Source of the DNA: Clavelina lepadiformis
Taxonomy: Eukaryota > Chordata > Ascidiacea > Aplousobranchia > Clavelinidae
Direction: 5' to 3'
Length of the DNA stretch: 64,000 nt
NCBI RefSeq assembly: GCF_947623445.1
Contig: NC_135241.1
Span: 15,688,501-15,752,500, forward strand
Part shown: in pieces, positions 48,064-61,250 of the stretch
Position numbering within the stretch: position 1 is the stretch's first letter
Layout of the letters: each line of letters begins with the position of its first letter
Position numbers and translations under genes: made by a program
Notes under the pieces: model-generated
Databases searched by the model: none
Told to the model about the DNA's origin: nothing
Seen by the model: only the letters and a program-made list of their open reading frames with translations

Positions 48064-50080
48064 GGCCTCTGAGAGAAAAATGGGAACCAGAGCCACACGT
48101 AAAAACATTGCTTGGAAAAGGAAGAAGAGCAACTCAATCACAAGTAGCATTGTTTTGTCAAACGTCGAAAGAGATTAATTACTATGTGAACGTTTGTGCT
48201 GTAAATCTTTCAAATACTATTTTTTCATATTTTCAAAATTTACAACACAGAGTGGGAAAAAGTAGACTTACTCTTGGCTGGTTTGTTACAGTTACGGTTA
48301 GAATTGCGTGTGAGGATAATTGAGTGAGGGGTCCCCTTTAGTAAAATCACTCGGTGTAACATCAGTATAGGCTTAGCACCAAGTGATTTGATGTTGCGTC
48401 ATACGTGCTTAGATTTTAACATGATCCGTTTGCTCGTCATTAGTTTTGAACGATATACAAGCTATTTGTTTAGAAACAGGAACGTATGGACGCAATTTTT
48501 CTGTTAAAAAAGTCCGAATAACAGGCTGTTAACGGCTATAGGCTAGATCTAAAATGAACGAAAGTAAACCACGTGTCATCTAAATAACATATTAGGTTGT
48601 TAACGGTTAAAGCTCCTGAATTAACCCTAAGTTAAACCGCAAAACTTATTTTGTCTGCAAAAACCGCCAAGCTTTTGCTAAAATGTTATTCTTTTGATTG
48701 TATAAAGTTGCTTGCATCGCATTGATGTTTGAAATTAGGTTACAAATACGATATAATTTTTATGTTTTGAGGCGAAATTACAGACGTTAGTGTGGCTAGA
48801 GCTAGACGAACTCTATTAATACCAAAGTTAAGTCATTGTTATAAATATGTATTTTTCAACTCACGGAGACCCTAAAATTCTGTGGCCCCGCAACTGGCTG
48901 CAACCTAGTCAGCCACAAGTGCCCACAACCTTAATCTGCCACTGGGTTGTGTGGTGCACGTTGTAACAAACGTGATCGAAAATTCAACGCTGAGAAGTAT
49001 GATCCCTTTTTTTAATATTGTACTGATTCTGCAGCAAAAATCAAATTTTGACCAGCGGTTCTGACTAGCCTGTGGATGTTCTTTTGAGCAAGCGCATTTA
49101 CTTCAGTGTCCATGATGTTCATTTACTACAAGATGAACAAACATTAACTAATCATTTTTAGAAATACGTGTATTATGTTTTGAAAGTCGCGTGACTGAAA
49201 AATTATAATTGCATTGACACGAACATCGTTCTGCCAAAATAATGACTAACCAGACAGAAGTTGGTTTGTAAGAATATCGGCAAACTGTAAAATTTAAGCA
49301 CTACCTTGCGCACAAGTGTTTATGTCAAAGAGTACGTGTATTGGCGCGTATATGAACAATCATATTCAAAACATCATTCAGCCAAATAATAGCTATTTAC
49401 CATTCATTTATCACAAAACTTTCCATGCTACAGATCAACATCACAGCATCGTGTCCTGTAACAATCTCGTATTGTAACTAGTAGCCTATTTTTCTTTAAA
49501 CCTAATCACGAGTTCGAATCCACATACATGATATAAAGCATGAGACAAACTTCACCAAAAAAATTGTTGTAAATGGTTTAAGAACGGTTGGAAACGTTCG
49601 AGCACCAAATTCACATGATCCGATTATTTTTGTTTGGGTACAAGGAAAACAACATTTACACTAATTACGGGATAAATGGAATACAGTAGTTTATGAGCCA
49701 AAGCCACGACGCTAGACGTACAAGCTAAAATGCTCTGTATATGGCATATGCATAATATAATTCACAGTCCAAGGGTATCATCAATTTGCTTGCAGAAAAT
49801 TGTATAAATACAGTATATCATCTGCATATTAACATTGTAGCTTTGTGAGAATAGAATAGTGACATATGTGCAACTATGTTGCTTGTGTAGCATTATATCA
49901 TGAATGAAATATTTTTGTGTCAAGGAAGCACAAGAACCACTTGGTGGGTTTAAAAATTACAATGTGGCACTGCAAAGTAGTGCATAAAAAAAGAAGCACG
50001 ATTCATAAAACTGATTAAAACTTGTAGAAGAACAAATAACATGCATATAACCACTCATATTGGAAACAACCACTATCAAT
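48064..50080. other. Intergenic; 3' flank of homogentisate dioxygenase
   Basis: No gene was recognised. An open stretch at 48012-48323 on the plus strand has protein-like composition in part but overlaps the MITE end and has no identifiable motif. Confidence 0.45.
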
Positions 50081-50086
50081 TTTATT
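50081..50086 (-). promoter_or_regulatory. Poly(A) signal AATAAA for the homogentisate dioxygenase gene
   Basis: TTTATT on the plus strand gives AATAAA on the minus strand, ~255 bp past the stop codon of HGD. It is the first clear hexanucleotide downstream. Confidence 0.45.
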
Positions 50087-50341
50087 AGTCAATAGATAGA
50101 TCCACCCCGAAAATAAACTTCTAACTTTCTATCGTTTTTAGATTTAAACCAATTTACTAAGTTTTAGAAGTCCCAAACCTGTAAGTTCAAACAATCACCA
50201 AAAACCAAATTTTCAAAGAGTAAGTTCTATACCATAACACTTGTCTCAGAAAGTTATTCTTAACAGTGGTAAGGACAAAGACTTCTATTATCACAATTAA
50301 TTACATAAAATGGGCAAGTTAAAAAATACTTCTGCCTATAC

Positions 50342-51658
50342 TTAACATTTTTCAGCATCTGGAGGCTTAAAGTGTGATTTCAAGTCTTGCCAGCATTTGT
50401 AATAATCTTTATCAACACAGCCGCATGATTCATTTCCCCATTCTGTCAAAGCCATGCTAAGAGAAGATTCAAACATAAAGGCAAGAGATCCTTTTCCAAT
50501 GTATTCTGGAACTAATTCTGCAGTTGAAGCTGTTTCAAAACAAGCAGTGTCTGGGCCATGAGGGGTCATCATGCTATGCAAAGTTGCACTTCCCGGTGAA
50601 CTTTCTGCTTTAGCCTCATATTTTCCTTTTATAATTCCCATAAATTCACTCATGCAATTTCGGTGGTAATATGGTGGCCTAAAGGTTCTTTCATGAACTG
50701 ACCAGCGGGGAGGAAAGACAACAAAGTCTGCCAGAGCTATACCCGGTCGAGTTGTCTGGGCTGTTAAAACTGTGAAAATAGATGGATCAGGATGGTCATA
50801 GTTGACAGCATTCACAGCCATGAAGTTGTCTAAATTATACTTGTATGGAGCATAGTTTCCATGCCATGCAACAACATCAAAGGGAGAGTGCTTTTGTTTA
50901 GCAGCAAACAGCTTGCCTTGGTACTTAGATACTACTGTGTACTGACATTTACGATCCTCGAAGTATGCCACTGGTGTTAAAAAGTCTCGTGGATTGGCCA
51001 ATCCATTTGCTCCAATTGGACCCAAATCAGGGAGCTGAAAATGAACTCCAAAAATTTCAAGAATATAACCTCTGCTTGGTTCACTGATGTCAACATTAAA
51101 TCTCATCCCTTGCTGGATTACACATATTTCACCAGGTGCTACTTCCATGATACCAAATTCAGTTGTTACTGTCAACGTACCCTGTTGTGGAACAATTAAG
51201 AAGTCCCCATCGGAACTATATATTGCCTTATCGTCCATACCAACTGTGCATACATAAACATACACTGCAATCCCATGTCTTGAGCGAATATCACCACCAC
51301 CACATATTGTCTGCATCCCATCAACAAAATCTACATTTCCATCTGGTATTTTGAAAGGTTTCCACCGCATCTGATTGGGATTGGGATCAATTCCATCCCA
51401 TGAGGATATAATTCCACTTCCACCTGCATATGGCTGAAATGGCTCATGCTTGGCAGAAGGTAAAATCCGATATAACCAACTCCGTTGGTTGCTATTCCGA
51501 GGGCATGTAAATGCACTTCCTGAAAGCTGTTCGGCATACAAACCATAAGGACACTTCTGTGGACTATTCTGATCCTTAGGTAACGAGTCTGGGCAACGTG
51601 GGTCTTCAGATGAGAAGTGATTTCCAAATCCACATTGATATTTTAAAATGTTAGTCAT
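50342..51658 (-). CDS. HGD: Homogentisate 1,2-dioxygenase, 438 aa, intronless
   Basis: The cytosolic Fe(II) enzyme opens the ring of homogentisate to maleylacetoacetate in tyrosine and phenylalanine breakdown. The start at 51658 ([15 protein letters not shown]) was chosen because family similarity begins there; nine further residues upstream are open but unlike the family. Length equals the family norm (human 445 aa). Signatures are [10 protein letters not shown] and AFTCPR (residues ~38-55), [41 protein letters not shown] and the iron-site region [14 protein letters not shown] plus MTPHGPD. The iron ligands His332, Glu338 and His367 correspond to human His335, Glu341 and His371, so the enzyme looks functional. 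The human gene has 14 exons; here the whole frame is one exon. A TATA-like ctatttatattg lies ~30 bp upstream on the minus strand. Confidence 0.96.
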   Translation of the reverse strand: MTNILKYQCGFGNHFSSEDPRCPDSLPKDQNSPQKCPYGLYAEQLSGSAFTCPRNSNQRSWLYRILPSAKHEPFQPYAGGSGIISSWDGIDPNPNQMRWKPFKIPDGNVDFVDGMQTICGGGDIRSRHGIAVYVYVCTVGMDDKAIYSSDGDFLIVPQQGTLTVTTEFGIMEVAPGEICVIQQGMRFNVDISEPSRGYILEIFGVHFQLPDLGPIGANGLANPRDFLTPVAYFEDRKCQYTVVSKYQGKLFAAKQKHSPFDVVAWHGNYAPYKYNLDNFMAVNAVNYDHPDPSIFTVLTAQTTRPGIALADFVVFPPRWSVHERTFRPPYYHRNCMSEFMGIIKGKYEAKAESSPGSATLHSMMTPHGPDTACFETASTAELVPEYIGKGSLAFMFESSLSMALTEWGNESCGCVDKDYYKCWQDLKSHFKPPDAEKC

Positions 51659-51699
51659 TTTAAACCAAGGATCACACAAGTACAATATAAATAGAGTAT

Positions 51700-53900
51700 A
51701 CTGTTTGTTTACTAGGAAAATATGCTGCCTCTACTGCAACAGCTAATGGCTTTTAAATGACAAAGCTAAAATCACATTTAAGTATAACATAAAACCGGTT
51801 AGACATTGATATAATAATAATATGCTCGGGACACATATTTAACTGACTGCTTTAAAACTCACACAAATTAACTGCTGTATGTGTGATGCATGTTAAAAAA
51901 CACAGCATTCCAAAGAAGTAAATACTGTCAAATCCGTTAAATAGGCTTGTAAATTGTAACCAAGCATAAAGTGAACACCGCTTTATATGACCATTTTGGT
52001 ACTGTAACAAATTTTGCCATATAAAATTCTCCCTTTACTATGACCAGTTTTTGAATATTATAACCACTTCCTTTATCTTTTTCCCTCAATTTTTCGTGTG
52101 GCTCATGTATTCTGAAATCACCTATGTACTAACACTGAAAATAATTTTCTTGTTTAACGTTAATAGAATAAATGATGAATTCACCTTTTTTATCATAAAG
52201 TATAGATCCTGATGTAGTTAGACACAAGTAGAGTAACATTATTAACATTAATGAGTAGGCTATATTGACCGAGCTAGACATAATGTATAGCTATAACTGC
52301 ACAAGACTACACAGTTGGTTTGTGTTAGTGTATAGTACTATAGTTGGCTCATAAAGTTGCTTCATCAGGCAACAGGATAATTAAATACCAGATAACAAGT
52401 TACCGACAATCGTGGAAACCCAATACTGTAATTTATTGTGCATCCTTTCTTTAATGACACACCAACATGAAATGCAGTGACATACAGTACATTAGATACC
52501 GGTATACTTATTACGGATTTTTGTTTTCGCCGGCGTTGTTTTATTGTCGTTAATTGCTTCTTTCAACCTGTTTATAGTATGTTAGGTTTAGTGGCTGCGT
52601 CAAGCATTAATCATTTTTAGCATTTCATTATTCTTGGCTTGTTGCACGTTTTAAGCCCCTATACTAAGCTGCTTTCTACCGTTCATTGTTTGCTGGTGAA
52701 GTTGTTGTTTTATCACGCTACGATGGTTAGTATTTTATTTTTCGTTCCCCCACAGACAAGGACGAAAAATAAACAATACAACACGATTAAACAAAAATGC
52801 TGAAATGCGCGTACACTTTGGGTTACTTAAGTCCTTGCAGAACGATCTCTGAACCGCACACTTTTTCAATAGTGAAGGCGGTAGGTTCGTCAAGCGATTC
52901 TTTTTCTCTTTTGTTTTGTTACACCACTCCGCGCGCCGCCAAGGCTATTTCTTTATTGACAACGTGCTTGCTGATCTATCAACAAGAATTACACGAGCGC
53001 TAACTTACTGGCTCATTAACAAAACAATTGCTCTCACAAAGTAAAGAAATAGATTTTAATAAACATTACCGTTAATATGCGAACATGAATGTTAAACATG
53101 CAAACATGTCCAAAATTTTTGCAAATCTCCTTTTTCTTTTGTATAGATGTTTTTATAAAGCAATGTCAAAGAAAACAAACTCCACTTGTCGCCCTTGTTT
53201 AGCAGCTGTTAATAGCCTACAAGGCTTACCGAGATCAGTATTGGTCATTACTGAAGAATTGAATTCACAGCTGGTAACAGGATAAAGTCAAGAACGCAGT
53301 ACTCTAGTAACGTAGTGAAACATCGTTAAAAAATTGTTGTTGAACAAGGCAGGGTTGGGCAAAGGCAAACTAAAGCTCTCAGAAGATTTTCTTTTGCAAT
53401 AGGCACAGAAGTTCTATATGGTTCTCGGATTTTCGATATTAAACCGAACATGTACTTTTTAAGATAATTCAAAAAAAATTTGTACTGTATTATTATGTAA
53501 TCAACAAAAGTTTTACTCATTGAATTAACTAAAACCACACGAATCAACATTTTTACTAATGCTGTGCTATAGAATTTTTGCGGATGTGGCAATGCAGATA
53601 CGACAAAAATGACCTCAAGTTGTAATGATGACGTCATTAATAATAAACATTCACTACCTGGCCCGCCTGTGAAAACTCAATATCCAAACCAGCTCTCGAG
53701 TCTCCTGGAATGTAAGGCTATACAGTAGTCTAGCTATAATAATATCCATATTTGAAACCCAAGACCGTTACTGCACAATGTTCAACGCGCAATAGGCGCC
53801 ACTGTAAAATTTGTTTTCAACGAACTGTCGAACCTGCCAATACACAAATAACTGCAGTTTGATATGCTCGTTTTGCTCGAGCTCACGACATTGAAACGTG
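51700..53900. other. Intergenic, nothing recognised
   Basis: Several short open frames (such as 52797-53003 and 53085-53285 on the plus strand) have no recognisable motif, splice context or repeat partner in the window. Confidence 0.45.
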
Positions 53901-54977
53901 ATAAATGATAAGCTTGCGCATGATTGGCTGAAGCATGGGGTGTAACAGCGCACCACACCACAAGACTATTTGCGTAAATCGTTTATGACACATAGCGGTT
54001 GCTTGGAATGATTTGCGGTGCACTTGATTACACAGTCAGAGGCAGTGTATTTCTTAACCTACGGGTCACGATTTATAAAGGTTGGTCGCAGAAACAATTT
54101 CTTTGGGCCTAAGACACATGGCGGTAAAGTTAGCTTCCATTTTCTGTTGCATGGGTATCTGCATGACCCCTAAAGAAGACGAAGCATCCCGCAGACCCAT
54201 GCTTGTCAGCTTCGTCAGGGCAGATTGACGAAGCTCAGTACAGTAACTCCTCAACTTACCAACATCCAACTTATGAACATTCTTAGATACGAATGTTCAG
54301 TTTCGTATTTAGGCCTACCGATACGATGTTAACCGCAGACACTGCATACAGTATTAAAGGTCCAATCATCAAGAAGAAGCTCATTCATAATGCTTTTTGG
54401 TGCATGAAAAATACTCCCATCCTGGCATGACACTGCGGATTAGACAAGGAGAACAATAATGCGAGAGCGAAATATACCATGCTTGAAATGCTGCTTGAGT
54501 TTAATGACTTTCCAAGTACATTTGCGGCGATGTCTGGACTGTAATATTCTGATATAACTGCATACATACATACAACGGCAACAAGAAAAACTATTCTTCG
54601 CGGGCCTATGCAAATTGTGCAGAGACAATACAACAAAGCTTGAATTGTTTTCGCCAATATTACAGCAATAATGTGAGATCATGCAATACGCAAACAAGTC
54701 CGAACTTCTTTAATATTGAAGTAATAAACCGAAAAATGTTTTACAGACCGCATTAAACTACGTGGGCTGTGTGTTGTACAAGCCTGGTTTAATCGAACGA
54801 CCTTAGTCAGTATGGAAATAAGAAAGATGTCGGTAGAACACAAGATTAAAGGGAACAGAAATCAAGGAACATAATGCAATAATTCATGGGCCATTAAAGT
54901 CAAACATGCTGTTTCAGACAATCCCTCCAATATTTCTCTGACAATATTTCCAAAAATTACAAATATAACTTTATAAA

Positions 54978-55106
54978 ACAAACATGGACAGATAGCTGAA
55001 CATTTTTTTGGAAAAGTCACCAAATTTCTACAGCAAACAATGCAACTGCACGCCATGTTTTGCTGTGATTGTGTGCAGGGAGGCCACACATAGTGTAAAT
55101 AGGGTT
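54978..55106 (-). repeat. Dispersed repeat, inverted copy of 17641-17778
   Basis: The reverse complement follows the plus strand at 17641-17778 through aaccctattt, cacaatcacagcaaaa, tttggtgacttttcc and aaatgttcagctatct, with small differences. The match shows a shared non-coding family between the two hAT-like regions. Confidence 0.75.
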
Positions 55107-55159
55107 AAACAATGAGACATACGGAAATAAGTTGGACCGAAATCTAGAAAGATAGCCGT

Positions 55160-55381
55160 TTCCAATAAAGATTACTTATTTTAATAAATGCAGGAAAACA
55201 ACATAGGGACGTAGGCCTACGAAGAAGAATTTTCACTTAAAGTAATTTAAGGCAAGTTATCAAATATCAATCATCAGTTCAAATCTTCATCACAAAACAT
55301 ATCCATAAACTTCGATCACAAGTTAAAGAATACTTTGTAAAAGATGGTGTAATGTTATTAGAAAACGTAACCCAAGCCGCT
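55160..55381 (+). repeat. Dispersed repeat, copy 2
   Basis: This is the partner of 23067-23277 in the same orientation, with diverged sequence but colinear landmarks from caataaagatt to a final gccgct. Confidence 0.65.
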
Positions 55382-55700
55382 GCAGTTTCAAGTAGGCTAC
55401 GTCCTGTTTCAATTTTATATCACTAACTTTTTAGGAAATTAGTTGTTTAAAATTATTCAAAATATGTCAATTTATGATGCATGACTTTATTTACAATTAC
55501 TGTTAGTGAATTTATTTGAATTTACTGTAATTTATCCAAGTTCGTTTAAACTGATGTGATTTTGTCTGGATTGGAATTGGCTTATTTCAACTTTTTAAAC
55601 TTATTGTGAATTTCTACGAATTTATAGATAAATTTTTTACCTCCTATTTATCATAATATGTTTAATACTAGTAAAACGCACGCTCAATATAGGTAGTATG

Positions 55701-55855
55701 CAGTGATGGGATTCAGCCGGTTCTTGGAATTTTAATGACGTTCGTGAACCGTTTGTTAACAAGCGTAACAAGGCCTATGTGTATATCGGCCCCGGTCAGT
55801 ATGGCATGCTGCTAGCGAGAGAACCGGATGTTAAAATATTTGAATCCCACCACTG
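55701..55855. mobile_element. hAT-type MITE, 155 bp, with perfect 8-bp target duplication
   Basis: The ends are CAGTGATGGGATTCA and, inverted, CAGTGGTGGGATTCA, one mismatch in 15, with matching subterminal gccggttc/catccggttc. gtagtatg is identical on both sides (55693-55700 and 55856-55863). A lone similar terminus (cagtggtgggattgaaatat) occurs at about 5484 inside the P-like element. Confidence 0.9.
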
Positions 55856-57186
55856 GTAGTATGACTATAGAAAATGTATTAATCGAGATCATCTTATAGA
55901 CATATAGGCTATCAGGATGGATACTGCTTTAATTTCTGTTTTAGCTTTTCTAGCTTCAAGATCGTCTAGTTCTCTGCATCTGAAAGGAAGGATTACTGTC
56001 AATACCACTGCTGACTTGGCTACATCATCACAAAGTGGACTTGCGATCTTCACCATTCCCATATGCTCCTCAACCTTTACTAAGTTATTTAAATCTTTTT
56101 AACTGAGGAATTAACAAAAACGCTGAGCGTAGCCTTTAGCTCACACATGACGTGCTTTGGGCATAAGCAAAAATGTCTAACTTCAGTTATTAAGTCATTG
56201 CGACACATTTTGTTTCGATGCTAGTGATCCTTGCGTAGGCTATACGTTATAGTCAGTGTATTTATTCGTAGCCTATATGAATTCATGGCAATGTTGAGGT
56301 ACGCCATTTTAACATTTCACATCTTTTGTGCATCTGAGGGTCCTGATAACGTGCTCTCACTCTATGGTTAGCCGTATGTGTCAGATATTGCTTCTTTCTA
56401 GACATTCGTAAATTGCGAACACGTTCACAAATTGCGTACGCGTAAGTAAGATATTTTGCCTTACCAAAAGGTTCATAATCGCAATGTACGAACGTGTAGC
56501 CTACGTTTCATTTTTTGCCTGGCGAGATGCTTCGTCTTCCTTAGGGATCAGAAGATACCCATGAAACAGAATGTGGAAGCTAATTTTACCGTCATATGTC
56601 TGAGACACAAAGAAATTGTTCCGCGACCAACCTTAATAGATCGTGACCCATATTTAGTGACAAACGATTTACGCAAATAGTCTTGTGGTGTGGTGCGCCG
56701 TGACACCCCATGTTTCAGCCAATCATGCGCAATAAAGACGCTACTTACTCTACTGAATTTGTCAATTTTGCTTATTACAAATGATAAAAGTTCCTGAGGA
56801 AGTAAATGATGTTTAAAGTTAACACTTCATTAATGTATGATAAAAATCAACTCTTTTTCCGTGTCTAAAATTACAAAACCGACACAGAGTTCTTCCGGAT
56901 TAATCGAGAAATATAACAAAATTTACCTCAAATTAATAAGGATGTACTCAATCTAAAAAGTATTCTCATTTAGTTTAATACCATTATACCAAAACATTTG
57001 CAAAACTATTTCATTGCTAATACAACATAAATTAGGTTTGACATAGGTTAAAAAACATACGCGCATCAAATATATTCAAGTGTTACATGACACTTAAATC
57101 ATTTGCACAAATTAGCAATAATTTTGTACTTTATGTATAAACACATAACTGGACCATAATTAAGATATTATAGAACTAAAATGATT

Positions 57187-59263
57187 TTAAGCAAATGGCC
57201 AAGTTTGCTTAGGCCAAAAAGAACTTCGTATGTCTTCTTTAATAACATTTAATACGTCCGATAAATTGCACGTTGCATCGATTTCCAACAGGTCTTCATG
57301 ACGCTCCTGAAGAATATCTCTGTGCTTCAAATACAGTGGCCATACTTGGCTATCAAATGTATTTGCTACGTCTGCAGGAACGTACACCCTTTTGCTGCAA
57401 AAGCAATGCATTTTACATAAAAATATCAGCCAAACAAATCCATATGCAAAATCAAGCCTCTTATTTTAAGACGATCTAGTATTTCTTGTAGGAAAAATTT
57501 ACCTTCTGCGACTCTTCGCTTCATCATACGGTAAAGTTAAAAAATAACGTTTATTGAAAAGGCAATTGAGGTTCCTAAACATATTTAGAAAACAGTATTA
57601 TTAATCAAGCAATGCATCACGCCACAGTTGTCGCTGTGATATAGTGGTTAACGTGTTGGACTTAAGTTGGACTGACCGGGTTCAAACCTTGGGCGTGCAC
57701 ATCATCACTGTAATGTCACTGTGCAAAATAATACTAACACCCATTTTTATTTCATGACTCTAGTGTATAGCACAGTTTAAAATTGTACGAAGAGCACAAA
57801 AATTTAAAAGGCATTTGTAGAAAAATTATATGCTTATACGTATTCTAAGCTGGACCGAATTTTAACTAAGTTTTCTTATACTGTACCCAGTACAAAAATT
57901 TTGATATGATCCCCTATTTTCATAGAATTTGTTGAGATGTCACAGGTCTTACATTTGAATGTTGCGATGTCCAGTAGTTAAGCATGTACAGTGCACACAA
58001 TCCTTCATAGCCACACTGCCCTTACATTAACAATGTCTTAAATACGCACATCCTACATCAATGAAAAAGTTTACAAACAGGATGTGTGCTTACGGTTCAT
58101 GGAAAATAAGTATTCCTTCAACAAGCAAAATAGCTTTAATTTCATTTTTTGCACCACTACACGAGGCACGTAAATGTTCAAGTATAGAATTGACTTCATC
58201 ACACATTTCATCCATCTTAAATGAACACAATTCTGCAAAGAATTGCTAAAATAAGTCTTTACAATACAACCTGCTGTTACAACCAACAAACAAAAATATG
58301 ACGTTATCTGAACACAGTTATTTAACTACACCTACGCACACATTTTAGTTTATACCTATACACACACATGCAATACCCAAATAAGTATGGATATTTAAAA
58401 GTTTTATCTGAAAAAATTAAGGTTTTTTAAACTCCATTCCCACAACTATGTTTCTTTGACTTACCATCCCATCTCAAAAGTCCAGTAGCTTCATCAGACT
58501 CAACATCACTTTCATCCTGAACAGAAAAACTTTACTGTTTAACATGGTATATTCACATAATCACAGTTAGGGTTTGTAAAATGAGAAACCAATTTTGCAT
58601 TTTTGTGGATTGTTTGACTTCCGTTTTCCTAGTAAAATGTCTTAAATTCAAAGATATCTCAATTGTGTAAACATATATACATCTTATCAATATAAAAGTG
58701 TTGGAAAACAAAGTTGAATTGAGGATTGCGATTTCCATGAAAATGTTGGACTTTAACTCTAATTACAATTTAAAAACCTAGACAGATTAATCCGAGCCTA
58801 GTCTAATTGGTATTGTTTTCAAGTTGGGAGCTGCCTTTGCATTTTTTTAAAGTTCCAGGTCGTGCACAATTTGTCCAAAAATATGTATTAAAATAAGTGA
58901 AATGTGTAATTACATAAAATTCTTTAATTTTGTAGTCCTAGTGTCTGAAATATGTCATATTGTTGTCATTTTGTAAAGACATAGCCTAAACCTAAACTAA
59001 CCATAATAAAAATGATAATTGGAAATTTACAGCAGAGAAAATTGTCAGACTACTAGTAATTAGATATGAAAAGTACACAGAAAATTCCTGAAAGAATGGA
59101 TAATGTTAAATTGTTGGAAATTCATTTCAGTTTGAAAAGTGCAAATTAGAACAAAAAAGTTACCTTAAAGTAAGTATCTTGTCCAACACAATAGCATAAA
59201 ACATTTTGTTTAAAAAGCTTTTTCAGCAATGAGACCAAAGTTGTTTTTCCACCATTGGATACC
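57187..59263 (-). CDS. NMRK: Nicotinamide riboside kinase (NMRK family), first exon not found
   Basis: Five exons on the minus strand, 59263-59164, 58516-58465, 58232-58094, 57574-57503 and 57394-57187, keep frame with GT-AG junctions. The enzyme phosphorylates nicotinamide riboside with ATP to make NMN for NAD synthesis, in the cytosol. Exon 2 holds the P-loop VSNGGKTTL (the G before it lies in the missing exon) and GQDTYFK, equivalent to human SQDDFFKP. Then come RWD, AILLVEGILIFHEP (human IPILIIEGFLLFNYKP), KRYFLTLPYDEAKSRRRSKRVY (LID-like arginines) and FDSQVWPLYLKHRD, matching the family's FDGHVWPMYLKYR. Length from the P-loop on is ~190 aa, as expected (human NMRK1 199 aa). The start exon, coding only a few residues before the P-loop, must lie above 59263 and was not identified. 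A tRNA-like repeat sits in one intron. Confidence 0.85.
57632..57702 (+). repeat. tRNA-like sequence (SINE head or tRNA pseudogene)
   Basis: The stretch contains an A-box-like tagtggttaacgtg and a B box GGTTCAAACC (57680-57689). A T stem of five pairs, two of them G-T, can be drawn (ccggg with cttgg). The 5' and 3' seven-base ends do not pair, so a functional tRNA is unlikely. It lies in an NMRK intron. Confidence 0.5.
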
Positions 59264-59269
59264 CTGATA

Positions 59270-61240
59270 AAAACATGTAGTTAAAATAGACCAATTGTCA
59301 TTTATTTCATGTGGTATTTTTACCAAAAATGGTATTTTTTAAACTCATAAAACAATTTCACAGCTACATTTTTGCATCTCCTTGATGATATCATTATTTT
59401 GGTACTTCAGTTCCTTTTTAGTAGATATATTTTCTGTAGTAATACAACTTACTTATGGTTGTTTTATTTTATACAAAGCTATCTTGTACATTACACTTTA
59501 CTAATCCTGAAGTAATTGCTTTCATCATATAGTGCTTCCTGTTTATCAAAACACTTTTCCTTCAGGCGGCTTTGTATTTTTGCAAGTCATATGAATACAA
59601 ACTTCATAAGAGCTAAAAACTGATTTGGAATTATGCAAACATATTTAAAAAAATTAAAAATATTAAAAAACCTGTATAATAACTCCAATGGTAGTATTAG
59701 TACAACAAACATTTGCAGCATGTTTTTTACGTATCACAAAAAGTAAAACTACATCCTGAGACAATTGCAGTACTTTCTTTCATCTACAGAAGTATACAAA
59801 CAGGCAACACTATACAAACACAGTAATAAACATTGCGGCACAATTTTATTAACAAAAATCAAAACTATATACAAGGCAAAACTATACACATGACCATCCA
59901 AAACTTCTAAACTGTTGCATAAATAATATGTCGAAACTAATTTTACTGTGCATATATTAATTACAGGTATATATGTGAAATGTGCAAACAGTGACTAAGC
60001 TTATTTAAAGCTTCTTAATTATGCAGTACACCATGTTTCCTCGATTATAAAATCTAGTTCATAAGCCAAACACAAAAAAAAAACATTACCAAAGATTAAA
60101 AACGGAAAATGTACGTTGCCTTTAAATATAAGCTGCTACTAAAAAGTAGCACGCTCTTGTCTTGCTAGCTTTAGGTATAACTATAATTATTGGATTATGC
60201 ATTTTCTAAGCAATGGTTTTTGTAGTACAGAGCTCAGCCTTTTCCTTGAAAACAATAAAAAGTTGGAAATTAATCATATACTTGGTAAAAATGATTATCT
60301 AATGAACATCAGTTAAATGTTTGGAACTACAGTATTGCCAGTAATGGAGTTAGGATTTTCAATATTGAGGGACAAACAACTATTCCAATAATTCCATAAT
60401 GGAATGTGCATTTGTCATAAGAGGAATAAAAGCAAAGGAAAAGGTCATTACTTAAAAAGGCAAACCAAGGAATCTTTGCACATCCCTATTTGTTAAGCTG
60501 GAAAGCTATAGTGTAAACTAATTGTTTTCTAAAAAGGTTATTGCTTTTTAGTTTCTAACCTCTTTGTTAATAACAAACTTTATAAATATATACAAAAATA
60601 ACAAGCACATGGGATCTGTTGACAGGAAGTTTACATGCTTAAAGAATTTTTACATGCTGCCAAAAAGCGAGAGAGATCACATGCATCAAAACAGCCGCTC
60701 GAACAGCAGATAACACAAGAGAAAGATAATACAATAATTACTACAACACAAAACATATTGTTTTGAAATTAACCACTATCTTATTCTTTAATAAATGCAA
60801 TTGTGACATAAAACAACGTTTTGAAATAAATCATTTTAACTCGTAGCGGCCATTAAGACACTGATTTCTTGTCGCTAGTTAAGCTGTAGAACTGTGTTCT
60901 ACTTTCCCTTCATGCAATCGAAATGGGTGGTAAATAAGTATCCAATGAAAAGCTTAGGACGCGTCGTATTTTACCGGCGTAATGTCACTCGACCGGTTAT
61001 GGGCAATCAGTTTAGCAATAGTACAATAAGACGGGTATGATTTAAAAGAAATATGGCACAACTCATAAAACATGATTAACATTAAATAGGGTACAAATCA
61101 ATTTCAAGTAAATCTGATTGAAACGCTAATAATTTGATAAAAACTTGATTTTATACTGAGACAGCATGATTTAAATTGAAGTATAATTGCACAAGTTTTC
61201 TTAAAATTGCAAACAACTTAAAATATGTACAAAATTGATT
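59270..61240. other. Spacer expected to hold the NMRK first exon
   Basis: No gene was recognised in this AT-rich stretch. The short first NMRK exon should lie here but no start plus donor in the right phase stood out. Confidence 0.4.
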
Positions 61241-61250
61241 GTCATATAAT

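Larger units (their letters stand above)
53916..56730. mobile_element. ~2.8-kb structure bounded by a long imperfect inverted repeat
   Basis: The left arm 53916-54188 (starting gcgcatgattggctga) is the inverted counterpart of 56526-56730 (ending tcagccaatcatgcgc). Within the arms are shared subterminal blocks around gactatttgcgtaaatcg and aagttagcttcc. The left arm has ~85 extra bp (about 53990-54060) that themselves look like a hAT-type end (ttcttaacctacgggtcacga). The interior contains copies of two dispersed repeats and a hAT MITE but no transposase. It may be a non-autonomous foldback or hAT element that collected later insertions. Confidence 0.6.

Noticed and set aside
48012-48323. 103-codon open frame on the plus strand
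   Set aside because: It starts inside the MITE at 47555-48055 and has no recognisable motif or splice signals; treated as chance.
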